Assembly (NCBI GenBank): GCA_017526985.1 | Contig: JAFXQR010000087.1 | Coordinates: 1-50,560, forward strand | DNA from: Lachnospiraceae bacterium | GTDB lineage: Bacteria > Bacillota > Clostridia > Lachnospirales > Lachnospiraceae | Reading direction: 5' to 3' | Length of the DNA stretch: 50,560 bases | Part shown: positions 33,884 to 42,086 of the stretch, one piece after another | Numbering within the stretch: the first letter of the stretch is position 1 | Layout of the letters: every line of letters starts with the position of its first letter | Position numbers and translations under genes: made by a program | Notes under the pieces: model-generated | The model's input: only the letters and a program-made list of their open reading frames with translations | What the model was told of the DNA's origin: nothing | Database searches by the model: none

Positions 33884-34141
33884 ATGGATAAAAATATTTC
33901 TCAATCGGAGAGAGATTCACAAGTTTTGTATCCGCTGAAGAGTCAGACGGCGGAAAAGATCCTGCAAACAATACGGGAGCGCCGGTTTACCGGTGGGGAA
34001 GCTGATTTCTCTGTGACCATGACCGTTGGCCTTTGCGAAGGGGCAAGGGAAGAGGACATCGAACAGATCATTTCACGGGCGGATAAACGCTTGTATAAGG
34101 GAAAAAATAACGGGAAAGATCATGTAGAATATACGGATTAA
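33884..34141 (+). pseudogene. Remnant of a GGDEF domain
   Basis: The 85-residue frame matches only the last third of a GGDEF diguanylate cyclase domain: FSVTMTVGLCEG followed by ADKRLYKGKNNGKDHV. The GGDEF catalytic loop and metal site are absent, so it cannot make cyclic di-GMP. There is no good ribosome site. It may be a degraded gene fixed in the leader of the citrate synthase transcript, or a small protein of unknown use. Confidence 0.7.
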
Positions 34142-34165
34142 AAGGAATACGAAGGAGAGGAACGA

Positions 34166-35509
34166 ATGTCTTATCACAAAAACATTATGGAGTATGCGGA
34201 AAAGAAGGTGGAGACCTGTGTCGAGCATGATACGATCTCGGATAAGCTCTTTGCCAAATATGATGTAAAGCGGGGCCTGCGGGATCTGAACGGCAAAGGT
34301 GTGCTGACCGGTCTGACCAATATTTCCAAGATCGTTTCCATGAAGGAAGAAGGAGATAAGCGGATTCCGTGTGACGGTGAATTGTGGTATCGCGGATACA
34401 ATGTGCGTGATCTGGTAAAACTGATGTCCGGGAAACGCTTTGGCTTTGAAAAGACAGCGTATCTGTTGTTGTTTGGGGAACTGCCGGACGAAGAGGAAGC
34501 GGCGGATTTTATCAAACATCTGGCAAAGAGCAGATCGCTACCGACGAATTTTACGAGAGATGTCATCATGAAGGCGCCGGGCAGGGATATCATGAACAGT
34601 ATGACCAGAAGTATCCTGACACTGGCGAGCTACGATCCGGATGCACTCGCCGGGGATCTGGCAGATAATCTGCGCCAGTGTATCATGCTGATCGCTACCT
34701 TCCCGATGCTGGCGGTATACGGCTATCATGCCTACAATCATTATGAGAATAACGCGAGTATGTATATTCATCATCCGTTACCGAGAAAGTCTACCGCGGA
34801 GAATATCCTGCGCTTGCTGCGGCCGGACGGAAAATTTACCGAGACGGAAGCAGATGTGCTGGATGTGGCGCTGATGCTGCATATGGAGCATGGCGGCGGT
34901 AATAACTCTTCGTTTACGACACGAGTAGTCACCTCTTCCGGTTCGGATACCTATGCGACTATGGCAGCGGCTATGTCTTCCCTGAAGGGACCCAGACACG
35001 GCGGTGCCAATATCAAGGTGATGGAGATGATGGAGGATGTACGGGAGCATATCCGGGACTATGAGGATGAAGACGAGATCCGCAAATATCTGACGAAGAT
35101 GATCAACGGAGATGCTTTTGACGGTAAGGGACTGATCTATGGTATGGGCCATGCGGTATATTCCATTTCCGATCCGAGAGAACAGATCTTCAAATCCTTT
35201 GTGGAGAAACTGGCACAGGAGAAGGGACGCTGCGATGAACTGCAGCTGTATAATAACATCGAAAAGATCGCGCCGGAAGTGATCGCGGCCAAGCGCCATA
35301 TCTATAAGGGTGTGAGTCCTAATGTGGATTTTTACAGCGGCTTTGTTTATAACATGCTGGGCATTCCGGTGGAACTGTATACACCGCTTTTTGCGATCGC
35401 GCGTATCGCCGGATGGAGTGCGCACCGGATCGAGGAACTTGTGGGCAACAGCAAGATCATCCGCCCGGCATATATGAGCATTATGAAGGAACGAAAACTG
35501 AAGGTTTAA
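34166..35509 (+). CDS. gltA: Citrate synthase
   Basis: This enzyme condenses oxaloacetate and acetyl-CoA to citrate. The 447-aa protein has all three catalytic residues: His242 in MEHGGGNNSS, His329 in GMGHAVYS and Asp388 in NVDFYSG. A GAAGGAGAGGAA ribosome site precedes the start. The N-terminal 45 residues are longer than in compact citrate synthases. In anaerobic Clostridia it supplies the oxidative branch to 2-oxoglutarate and glutamate. Transcription likely begins at 33.85 kb. Confidence 0.96.
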   Translation: MSYHKNIMEYAEKKVETCVEHDTISDKLFAKYDVKRGLRDLNGKGVLTGLTNISKIVSMKEEGDKRIPCDGELWYRGYNVRDLVKLMSGKRFGFEKTAYLLLFGELPDEEEAADFIKHLAKSRSLPTNFTRDVIMKAPGRDIMNSMTRSILTLASYDPDALAGDLADNLRQCIMLIATFPMLAVYGYHAYNHYENNASMYIHHPLPRKSTAENILRLLRPDGKFTETEADVLDVALMLHMEHGGGNNSSFTTRVVTSSGSDTYATMAAAMSSLKGPRHGGANIKVMEMMEDVREHIRDYEDEDEIRKYLTKMINGDAFDGKGLIYGMGHAVYSISDPREQIFKSFVEKLAQEKGRCDELQLYNNIEKIAPEVIAAKRHIYKGVSPNVDFYSGFVYNMLGIPVELYTPLFAIARIAGWSAHRIEELVGNSKIIRPAYMSIMKERKLKV

Positions 35510-35515
35510 TGCGTT

Positions 35516-36472
35516 ATGGCAAACAGTGTCGTGTGGTTTAGCCACGCAGTAAAGCATACAGTGCGGCAGAAACTGCCAAAGCTGGGAAAGCATTTGAAAT
35601 ATTGCAGGAGGCAGATGCTTAATGTAGAGGATGCTTCCTGTGCGATCGAAAAGGCAATTGTTTCCGGACAGCCGTTTATGGCAGGGCGTGTCGGTTTGTT
35701 TGAGCAGGCGGTGATGCGGATGTATGAGTTTCATATCCGCAAAAAATATGCGCTTACGATGAACAATATTTACCAGTGTGCCGGTTTTTTTCCGAACGAT
35801 ACTGCTCTGGGAGAGCGTTTCCTGCAGACAATGACCGACAGCCTGCAGGTAACGGACATCTATGCCTGCAACCGGCAGTTTCTGGAAGACTATTTCATTG
35901 ACCGCTATCTGCCGGAGTCGGCTTTGGTGGCAGAGAGTCTGGGCGTGTTTGATGTGTTTGCCCTGGAACATCACTGGAGCAGGGCACTGGCAGGTAAAAA
36001 AGTGCTGGTGGTCACATCTTTCCCGGATTCGGTGCGGCAGCAGTATGCGAAGCGGGAGCAGATCTATCCGGGGACGGACATACTGCCGGCTTTTGATCTG
36101 CAGGTATATCAGTCCCTGATGACAATCGGGGATCTTCGGGATGAGCGTTTCGCGACCTGGTTTGATGCTCTGGATTTTATGAAGCAGGAGATCCTGGAAA
36201 AGGACTTTGATATTGCACTTTTGAGCTGTGGGGCCTATGGATTTCCGCTGGCGGCTGAGATCAAAAAAGCCGGAAAGCAGGCCGTCTATGTCGGAGGCGT
36301 ACTACAGATCTTGTTTGGTATCATGGGCAGACGGTGGGATGGTTCGCGGTTTGGCGGGATCGAACATATGCCGAAGAAGCTCAAGCCTTATTACAACGAT
36401 GCCTGGACTTATCCCATTGAGGAACGGCCCGAGCAGGCGGACAAGGTGGAATATGGTCCGTATTGGAAATAA
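35516..36472 (+). CDS. Conserved polysaccharide-cluster protein, possible GT-D-type transferase
   Basis: This 318-aa protein is of a type I associate with surface-glycan loci. It has AGRVGLFEQAV near residue 58, VLVVTSFPDSV in the middle and a C-terminal LLSCGAYGFPLA ... GGVLQILFGIMGRRWDG block. The pattern resembles GT-D-fold glycosyltransferase-like proteins. No membrane segment is present. It follows citrate synthase by six bases, an odd partner, and may be a displaced member of the polysaccharide locus. Function not established. Confidence 0.6.
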   Translation: MANSVVWFSHAVKHTVRQKLPKLGKHLKYCRRQMLNVEDASCAIEKAIVSGQPFMAGRVGLFEQAVMRMYEFHIRKKYALTMNNIYQCAGFFPNDTALGERFLQTMTDSLQVTDIYACNRQFLEDYFIDRYLPESALVAESLGVFDVFALEHHWSRALAGKKVLVVTSFPDSVRQQYAKREQIYPGTDILPAFDLQVYQSLMTIGDLRDERFATWFDALDFMKQEILEKDFDIALLSCGAYGFPLAAEIKKAGKQAVYVGGVLQILFGIMGRRWDGSRFGGIEHMPKKLKPYYNDAWTYPIEERPEQADKVEYGPYWK

Positions 36473-36504
36473 AAAGATACCGTCAAAATCCACAAAAAAG
36501 ACTA

Positions 36505-36533
36505 TCGTCAAAGCCGTTTTTTTATGTTACAAT
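36505..36533 (+). promoter_or_regulatory. Possible promoter for the EAL-HDOD gene
   Basis: TACAAT (36528-36533) has TG one base upstream (extended -10), and TCGTCA lies 17 bases further up. A second candidate TATAAT is at 36535-36540 but without a -35 box. The surrounding 118-base gap is A/T-rich and holds no gene. Confidence 0.4.
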
Positions 36534-36590
36534 ATATAATAATGCGTGCTAAAGTGCGCAGATTATCGAAATGTATTAGGAGGGCAGACT

Positions 36591-37823
36591 ATGCTGGCGA
36601 CACTGATCCCGTTATTTGATCATACTATGAGCGTTTGCGCGTATTCCGTATTTGCGCAGAAAGAGAATTACTTGCTGAATCCACGGATGCTGGGTATGGG
36701 ACGTTTTGACGGGGCTTCCAATGTGGTCGGCTTTGAGCTGATTGAGAATATGGGGCTGGAGACAGTGGCCGGTGACAAGCTGGTCTTTGTGGAGCTCAAC
36801 AATATCTCGTTCTTTGCAGAGATCGCAGAGCAGTGTGACGCGCCCCATGACCGCGTGGTACTGGTGCTGGATCAGGAGATCCCGGCAGAGGATCGTTATG
36901 TGGACCGTATTCAGGAATTGAAGGAGCAGGGCTACAAGTTTGCGATCCGCAAGCTTCCGGTCAATCGTTTTGAAGAATATCGTGAGATCCTGAAGTTGAT
37001 GGATTATATCATGCTGAACCATAAGCGCATTGATATCAGCAAAGCAAAAGTATATTTCTCAAAGGTTTATCCGCAGATCAAGCTGGTGGCGGTAAATGTA
37101 GACAGTCAGGATGAATATGACCGCTTAAAAGAGGGCGGCGGATATGATCTTTACGAAGGCGAGTTCTTCCGTATGCCGGTGAAGAAGGGAACGGAAGATA
37201 TCGCGCCGCTGAAAGTAAACTATCTGGAACTGCTTCGCGTAGTCAATGATATCGATTTTGACTTAAGCGATGCGGCAGAAGTTATCGAGCGTGACCCGGC
37301 ACTGGTACTTTCCATGTTGGAGATGGTAAACCGTATGACGGTCAATGCCGGTATCAAGGATGTAAAGCATGCGGCGGCGATGCTGGGACAGCGGGAACTG
37401 AAGCGCTGGATCAATACGGCAGCGACCAAGGAACTCTGTGTGGACCGTCCGAGCGAGATCATGCGTATGGCGATGATCCGTGCGAGATTTGCGGAAAACT
37501 TAGCGCCGGTATTCCATATGGCCAGCCAGTCATCGGAACTCTTCCTGATGGGACTGTTCTCCGTACTGGATGTGATCATTGAGAAGCCGATGGCAGTTGC
37601 ATTGGATATGGTAAGAGTCTCCAAGGAGATCCGTTCGGCACTGCTGGAGCGCAACGGTCCGTTTGCAGGATTGTATGATTTTATGCTGCATTACGAAACG
37701 GCATCCTGGCAGGAAGTATCCCGTCTGATGGTAGTGGGTGATATTGAGATCGATCCGGTATACGAAGCGTATGTAGAGTCGCTGAAGTGGTTCCGTGATC
37801 TGTTCGCACCGGAAGAGAAGTAA
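36591..37823 (+). CDS. EAL-HDOD signalling protein (YuxH-like)
   Basis: This 410-aa protein combines an N-terminal EAL-like domain (about 1-200) and a C-terminal HDOD domain (about 205-400), as in the YuxH family. The EAL domain lacks the EAL signature and the metal-binding acidic cluster: the usual position reads VELNN and the later part LMDYIMLNHKRI. So it is probably not a cyclic di-GMP hydrolase and may only bind a ligand or act as a scaffold. AGGAGG sits seven bases before the ATG at 36591. A terminator follows. Confidence 0.88.
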   Translation: MLATLIPLFDHTMSVCAYSVFAQKENYLLNPRMLGMGRFDGASNVVGFELIENMGLETVAGDKLVFVELNNISFFAEIAEQCDAPHDRVVLVLDQEIPAEDRYVDRIQELKEQGYKFAIRKLPVNRFEEYREILKLMDYIMLNHKRIDISKAKVYFSKVYPQIKLVAVNVDSQDEYDRLKEGGGYDLYEGEFFRMPVKKGTEDIAPLKVNYLELLRVVNDIDFDLSDAAEVIERDPALVLSMLEMVNRMTVNAGIKDVKHAAAMLGQRELKRWINTAATKELCVDRPSEIMRMAMIRARFAENLAPVFHMASQSSELFLMGLFSVLDVIIEKPMAVALDMVRVSKEIRSALLERNGPFAGLYDFMLHYETASWQEVSRLMVVGDIEIDPVYEAYVESLKWFRDLFAPEEK

Positions 37824-37843
37824 GAACGCAGAAATAAAAAATC

Positions 37844-37877
37844 CCCCGTGGTTTTCCGGCCACGGGGTTTTCTTTTT
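37844..37877. terminator. Bidirectional intrinsic terminator
   Basis: CCCCGTGG (37844-37851) and CCACGGGG (37860-37867) form an 8-bp stem with an eight-base loop, followed by TTTTCTTTTT. An A-rich run precedes it on the + strand, giving a T-run for the - strand too. It separates the convergent EAL-HDOD gene and the PfkB kinase gene. Confidence 0.9.
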
Positions 37878-37879
37878 CA

Positions 37880-38935
37880 TTATCGCTTTATATCGTAGTT
37901 CATATCCATCAGGTTCTTGATGGTATCCACATCGTCCGTGATATTGGCATCTCCGCGGATCGTGTGCTTGATGGCACTGCTGGCAACGGCAAAATTGACC
38001 ATATCCATGGGTTTATATTCGTGCATCATAGCATAGATCAGTCCGCTGGCAAAGGCATCCCCACCCCCCACGCGATCCAGGATCGTAAAGGTGAAAAGCT
38101 TGCTTTCAAAGGTATGGTCATCATACCAGAGAAAGGCTTTTAAGCTGTTTTCACTGCCGCTGTGGGCATAGCGCACATGACGGGCGATACATTTGATGTT
38201 CGGATAACGCTGGGCAAAAGCGCGGTTGATCTCGTCCTGCTGTTCATAGCTGGGCTGCAGGGGAATGCCGTCTTTCCGGTCACCCTTTGCGGGATCGTTG
38301 TCATCGATCCACAGATGATAGGGTTCGATGCCAAGCAGCACATCTACATAGGGCAGACATTGTGTGCAGAAGCTGCGGGCCTCCTCCCAGCTCCAAAGCT
38401 TGGAACGGAAGTTGCCGTCGAAGCTGACGGTCAGTCCCATTTCTTTGGCGGTCTTTAGGGCACGCAGGGTGAGTTCCGCGCAGTTCGGTCCCAATGCGGG
38501 TGTGATGCCGCTCATGTGCAGCCAGGTGAACCCGGAGAGCAGTTTTTCCATATCCACATGGGAAAAATCGTATTCGGTGATGGCACTGTGTTTGCGGTCA
38601 TAGGTCACCTTGCTGGCGCGGATCCCGAAACCGGTCTCCAGGTAATAGCTGCCCAGTCGGTGGGTCGGTGTCTCTTCCGGTGTGCTTAAGATCATGGGAG
38701 AGCAGTGTACATCGTTGCTGCGCAGCATACGGATGGCGCTCTTTCCAATGGAATTGTTCGGGACGACGGAGAAGAAGCTGCTGTCTACTCCCAGATTTGC
38801 CAGGGCCAGAGCGATATTGGCTTCGCTGCCGCCATAGCTTGCTTCAAATACCGAAGCCATACGGATCTTTTCGTAATTCGGCGGAGTCAGACGCAGCATG
38901 ATCTCACCGATGGTGATAAATTTATGATCTTTCAT
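37880..38935 (-). CDS. PfkB-family sugar kinase (2-keto-3-deoxygluconate kinase-like)
   Basis: This 351-aa ribokinase-fold enzyme has the N-terminal GGSEANIALAL signature and the catalytic DRVGGGDAFASG near residue 290. The beginning ITIGEIMLRL and overall length fit the KdgK-like group, which phosphorylates 2-keto-3-deoxygluconate from uronic-acid breakdown, but the substrate is not certain. The start at 38935 is chosen because GGAGG lies just before it; the ATG at 38947 has no ribosome site. It is one of two - strand genes and has its own promoter; no aldolase or uronate gene is next to it. Confidence 0.9.
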   Translation of the reverse strand: MKDHKFITIGEIMLRLTPPNYEKIRMASVFEASYGGSEANIALALANLGVDSSFFSVVPNNSIGKSAIRMLRSNDVHCSPMILSTPEETPTHRLGSYYLETGFGIRASKVTYDRKHSAITEYDFSHVDMEKLLSGFTWLHMSGITPALGPNCAELTLRALKTAKEMGLTVSFDGNFRSKLWSWEEARSFCTQCLPYVDVLLGIEPYHLWIDDNDPAKGDRKDGIPLQPSYEQQDEINRAFAQRYPNIKCIARHVRYAHSGSENSLKAFLWYDDHTFESKLFTFTILDRVGGGDAFASGLIYAMMHEYKPMDMVNFAVASSAIKHTIRGDANITDDVDTIKNLMDMNYDIKR

Positions 38936-38988
38936 GGGTACCTCCATAAGAAATAGAATACAAAAATAAAACTCTCACACCATTATAT

Positions 38989-39017
38989 ACTATAGCATTT
39001 TCAGGGGGCTTTGTAAA
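38989..39017 (-). promoter_or_regulatory. Predicted promoter for the PfkB kinase
   Basis: On the - strand TTTACA (39017-39012) and TATAGT (38994-38989) are 17 bases apart, about 55 bases before the start codon. It lies back to back with the promoter of the polyphosphate enzyme; this 203-base gap (38936-39138) holds both and no gene. Confidence 0.6.
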
Positions 39018-39050
39018 TTACGGAAAATCATGTTTCTATGCCCAAAATCA

Positions 39051-39079
39051 TTGAGAAAACAAGGAAATTTTGATATATT
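39051..39079 (+). promoter_or_regulatory. Predicted promoter for the polyphosphate:AMP phosphotransferase
   Basis: TTGAGA (39051-39056) and TATATT (39074-39079) are 17 bases apart, with TGA giving an extended -10. The AAGGAGG ribosome site of the gene is about 45 bases further on. Confidence 0.6.
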
Positions 39080-39138
39080 ATAAATAGTAGTTTTGGGGTG
39101 TTACGGACAGGTTACTTATTTGATAAGGAGGTGTTTCT

Positions 39139-40614
39139 ATGCTGAAAGACTGGGTGAAAGGCGAGCGACCGTCGGAGGAAGAGATCGCGGAGCGGTTGAA
39201 GACGGCAAGAATGGAATTGGCCGGACGGCAGATGGCGATCAAAGAGAAGAAACTGCCGGTATTGGTTATTTTTGACGGCTGGGGCGGAGCCGGAAAAGGC
39301 GGCGTACTCGGCAAGGTGATCAAGAATCTGGATCCGCGGTTTTACAAGACGGAGACCCTGTCGAAACCGTCGGAAGACGAACTTCGCCGGCCGTTTTTGT
39401 ATCGCTATTTTGTGCGTATTCCCGAGGCGGGGAAGTTTTCCTTCTTTGACGGCTCGTGGATGGATGAGGTGACGAAAAATAAACTGCTGGAGGAGACAAG
39501 CGCAGAGGATTACCGCAGGCAGCTGACCAGCATCAAGCGTTTTGAGCGGACACTGTCGGATAACGGTTATCTGGTAGTGAAATTTTTCTTTCATATCTCC
39601 GAAAAGGAGCAGAAGAAACGCCTGGAGGAACTGGAAGAGGATAAGAGTACCTCATGGCGCGTGGAGAAATGGGACCGCTGGCAGAATAAGCATTACGGCA
39701 AGTGCATGGATGTGTATGACGAATATCTGGAGGCGACCAATCAGTTTATCGCACCCTGGTATTTCATTGATTCCAAGAACCGGAAGTGGGCGGAACTGCA
39801 GGTGACGGAACTGCTGGTGAAGAACATCGATATCGCCCTGCAGAATACCGGGCGCGCTGCCACGGTACTGCAGAATATCTTCCCGCTCAAACAGATGCCT
39901 AAGCTGTCGGAATATGATCTGGATAAGACCATCAGTGACGAGGATTACGATGAGGAACTGGAGGAACTGCAGGATAAGCTGGCAGACCTGCACAACCGGA
40001 TCTATCAAAAGAAAGTGCCGGTGATCATTGCCTATGAAGGCTGGGATGCAGCAGGCAAGGGTGGCAACATCAAGCGCCTGACGGCAGCACTGGATCCGCG
40101 CGGTTTTGAAGTGCACCCCATTGCGTCGCCGGAACCGAGGGAGAAGAACCGGCATTATCTGTGGCGTTTCTGGAACCGGCTGCCGAAGGACGGGCACATT
40201 GCCATCTTTGATCGCACCTGGTATGGGCGCGTGATGGTGGAGCGTCTGGAAGGTTTCTGCTCCGAGAACGACTGGCAGAGGGCTTATAACGAGATCAATG
40301 AGTTTGAGAAAGAGCTCTATGACTGGGGGGCTGTGATCGTAAAGTTTTGGGTGCAGATCGACAAAGAGACGCAGCTGGCGCGTTTTACGGACCGGCAGAA
40401 CACACCGGAGAAGCAGTGGAAGATCACGGACGAGGACTGGCGGAACCGCGAGAAATGGGACCAGTACGAAGTGGCGATTGACGAGATGATCCAGAAGACC
40501 AGTACGGAGTTTGCACCCTGGCACATATTGGAGTCCAACGATAAGCACTACGCGCGCATCAAGGCACTTCAGATCGTAACGGAGGAAATTGAAAAGCGGC
40601 TCCGTTCGTGCTAA
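39139..40614 (+). CDS. pap: Polyphosphate:AMP phosphotransferase (two-domain PPK2)
   Basis: This 491-aa protein has two fused PPK2 domains, the form known as class II PPK2/PAP, which uses polyphosphate to turn AMP into ADP. The N-terminal domain has GWGGAGKGG (about 48-56) and FDGSWMDE; the C-terminal domain has GWDAAGKGG (about 302-310) and FDRTWYGRV. In the N-terminal copy the conserved Arg after FD is Gly and the Tyr is Met, so only the C-terminal domain is likely catalytic, as in known two-domain enzymes. AAGGAGG precedes the start. Its own promoter suggests energy-stress control. Confidence 0.94.
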   Translation: MLKDWVKGERPSEEEIAERLKTARMELAGRQMAIKEKKLPVLVIFDGWGGAGKGGVLGKVIKNLDPRFYKTETLSKPSEDELRRPFLYRYFVRIPEAGKFSFFDGSWMDEVTKNKLLEETSAEDYRRQLTSIKRFERTLSDNGYLVVKFFFHISEKEQKKRLEELEEDKSTSWRVEKWDRWQNKHYGKCMDVYDEYLEATNQFIAPWYFIDSKNRKWAELQVTELLVKNIDIALQNTGRAATVLQNIFPLKQMPKLSEYDLDKTISDEDYDEELEELQDKLADLHNRIYQKKVPVIIAYEGWDAAGKGGNIKRLTAALDPRGFEVHPIASPEPREKNRHYLWRFWNRLPKDGHIAIFDRTWYGRVMVERLEGFCSENDWQRAYNEINEFEKELYDWGAVIVKFWVQIDKETQLARFTDRQNTPEKQWKITDEDWRNREKWDQYEVAIDEMIQKTSTEFAPWHILESNDKHYARIKALQIVTEEIEKRLRSC

Positions 40615-40624
40615 AATGCTTTTT

Positions 40625-42004
40625 ATGAATGCCAAAGAAGACAGATATGTAAAAATGACAACGACGCCGGTACCGAAGCTGATCACACAGCTTGCGGTAC
40701 CGACGATCATCAGTATGCTGGTGACGGGGATCTATAATACGGCAGATACTTTTTTTGTGAGCAAGATCCCGGAGAATCCTACGCAGGCAACCGCGGCAGT
40801 CGGGATCGTGTTCCCTATGATGGCCATCATTCAGGCCATTGGTTTTTTCTATGGGCATGGATCCGGTAATTATTTATCCCGCATGCTGGGTGCCGGAGAA
40901 AAAGAAAAGGCATCGGATATGGCATCCACCGGTTTTGTGATGGCGGTGCTCACCGGCCTGATCGTTGCATTTATCGGTAATGAAAACATTGACTGGATAG
41001 CGCGGTTCCTGGCATCGGAGGATGTATCGGCGACCACCTTGCAGATGACCCGGGAATACGGATGCATCATTCTGATTGGTGCACCGTTTATGATGGCGCA
41101 GTTTGTGATCAATAACCAGCTGCGATTCCAGGGCAGCGCTATGTATGCGATGGTGGGATTACTATCCGGTGCCATCATCAATATGGCACTGGATCCGCTG
41201 CTGATCCTGGTGATGAGTATGGGAGTTCGTGGTGCGGCGGTCGCAACGGTTTCCGGACAGATCGCCAGCTTTCTGATCCTGCTCGTCGGATCCCGTAAGG
41301 GAGAAAATATCCGCATGCATTTGCGGAATGTGCATATCAATGGTTACTATACGGTACAGATCATCAATGGTGGTCTGCCGAGTCTGTTCCGGCAGGGACT
41401 GGCAGCCATTTCCACAACATTACTGAATCGTGCGGCCGGGCTGTGGGGTGGTGAAGAGGCGATCGCCGGGATGACGATCACTACAAGAGTCTTTATGCTG
41501 ATGAGTTGTGCGCTGATCGGTTTCGGACAAGGCTATCAGCCGGTCTGTTCGTTTAATTACGGAGCAGGGCTGACGGGACGGGTAAAAGAAGGCTACTGGT
41601 TCTGTGTGAAATGGGGAACGATCTTTTTAAGCGCCATCGGCGTAGTATGCTTTGTATTTGCACCGCAGGTGATCTCCATCTTTCGTGATGATCCGCCGGT
41701 TGTTGCCATCGGTACGGTAGCGTTGCGTTGCCAGGCTTGTGTGTTGCCTTTGTCCGGCTTCATCGTGATCAGCAATATGATGCTGCAGTCCATCGGAAAA
41801 GGTGTAAAGGCGACCATTACCGCATCGGCAAGAAACGGGCTTTGTTTCATACCGATGATCCTGATCCTGCCGACTATATTTGGACTGACCGGAGTAGAGA
41901 TCTCCCAGACGGTGGCAGATGTATTGTCTCTGTTTATTTCTGTGCCGCTGGCATTGTCCGAGATCCGGAAATGGAATGAAGAAATCGTGCCTTATGAAGG
42001 ATAG
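40625..42004 (+). CDS. MATE-family multidrug/cation exporter
   Basis: This protein of about 459 aa has twelve hydrophobic segments with MATE landmarks: PTIISMLVTGIYNTADTFF at the first helix, GHGSGNYLSR, and a mid-protein QGYQPVCSFNYGA segment. These proteins expel drugs or cationic compounds using a sodium or proton gradient; the substrate is unknown. The start is uncertain: ATG at 40625 or 40616, or TTG at 40589 inside the previous gene. It follows the PPK2 gene almost directly, so the two are probably co-transcribed. Confidence 0.92.
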   Translation: MNAKEDRYVKMTTTPVPKLITQLAVPTIISMLVTGIYNTADTFFVSKIPENPTQATAAVGIVFPMMAIIQAIGFFYGHGSGNYLSRMLGAGEKEKASDMASTGFVMAVLTGLIVAFIGNENIDWIARFLASEDVSATTLQMTREYGCIILIGAPFMMAQFVINNQLRFQGSAMYAMVGLLSGAIINMALDPLLILVMSMGVRGAAVATVSGQIASFLILLVGSRKGENIRMHLRNVHINGYYTVQIINGGLPSLFRQGLAAISTTLLNRAAGLWGGEEAIAGMTITTRVFMLMSCALIGFGQGYQPVCSFNYGAGLTGRVKEGYWFCVKWGTIFLSAIGVVCFVFAPQVISIFRDDPPVVAIGTVALRCQACVLPLSGFIVISNMMLQSIGKGVKATITASARNGLCFIPMILILPTIFGLTGVEISQTVADVLSLFISVPLALSEIRKWNEEIVPYEG

Positions 42005-42041
42005 CTGACCTTGTGCATATCGCTCGTGGTGTAAGCGGAAG

Positions 42042-42070
42042 TTGTCATGAGGCTTAATTGCGGGTATAAA
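42042..42070 (+). promoter_or_regulatory. Predicted promoter for the hybrid histidine kinase
   Basis: TTGTCA (42042-42047) and TATAAA (42065-42070) are 17 bases apart in the 82-base gap. The expected start of transcription is near 42077, leaving only about ten bases before the start codon at 42087, so the leader is very short. Confidence 0.55.
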
Positions 42071-42086
42071 GAAAGGGAAGTCTGAT

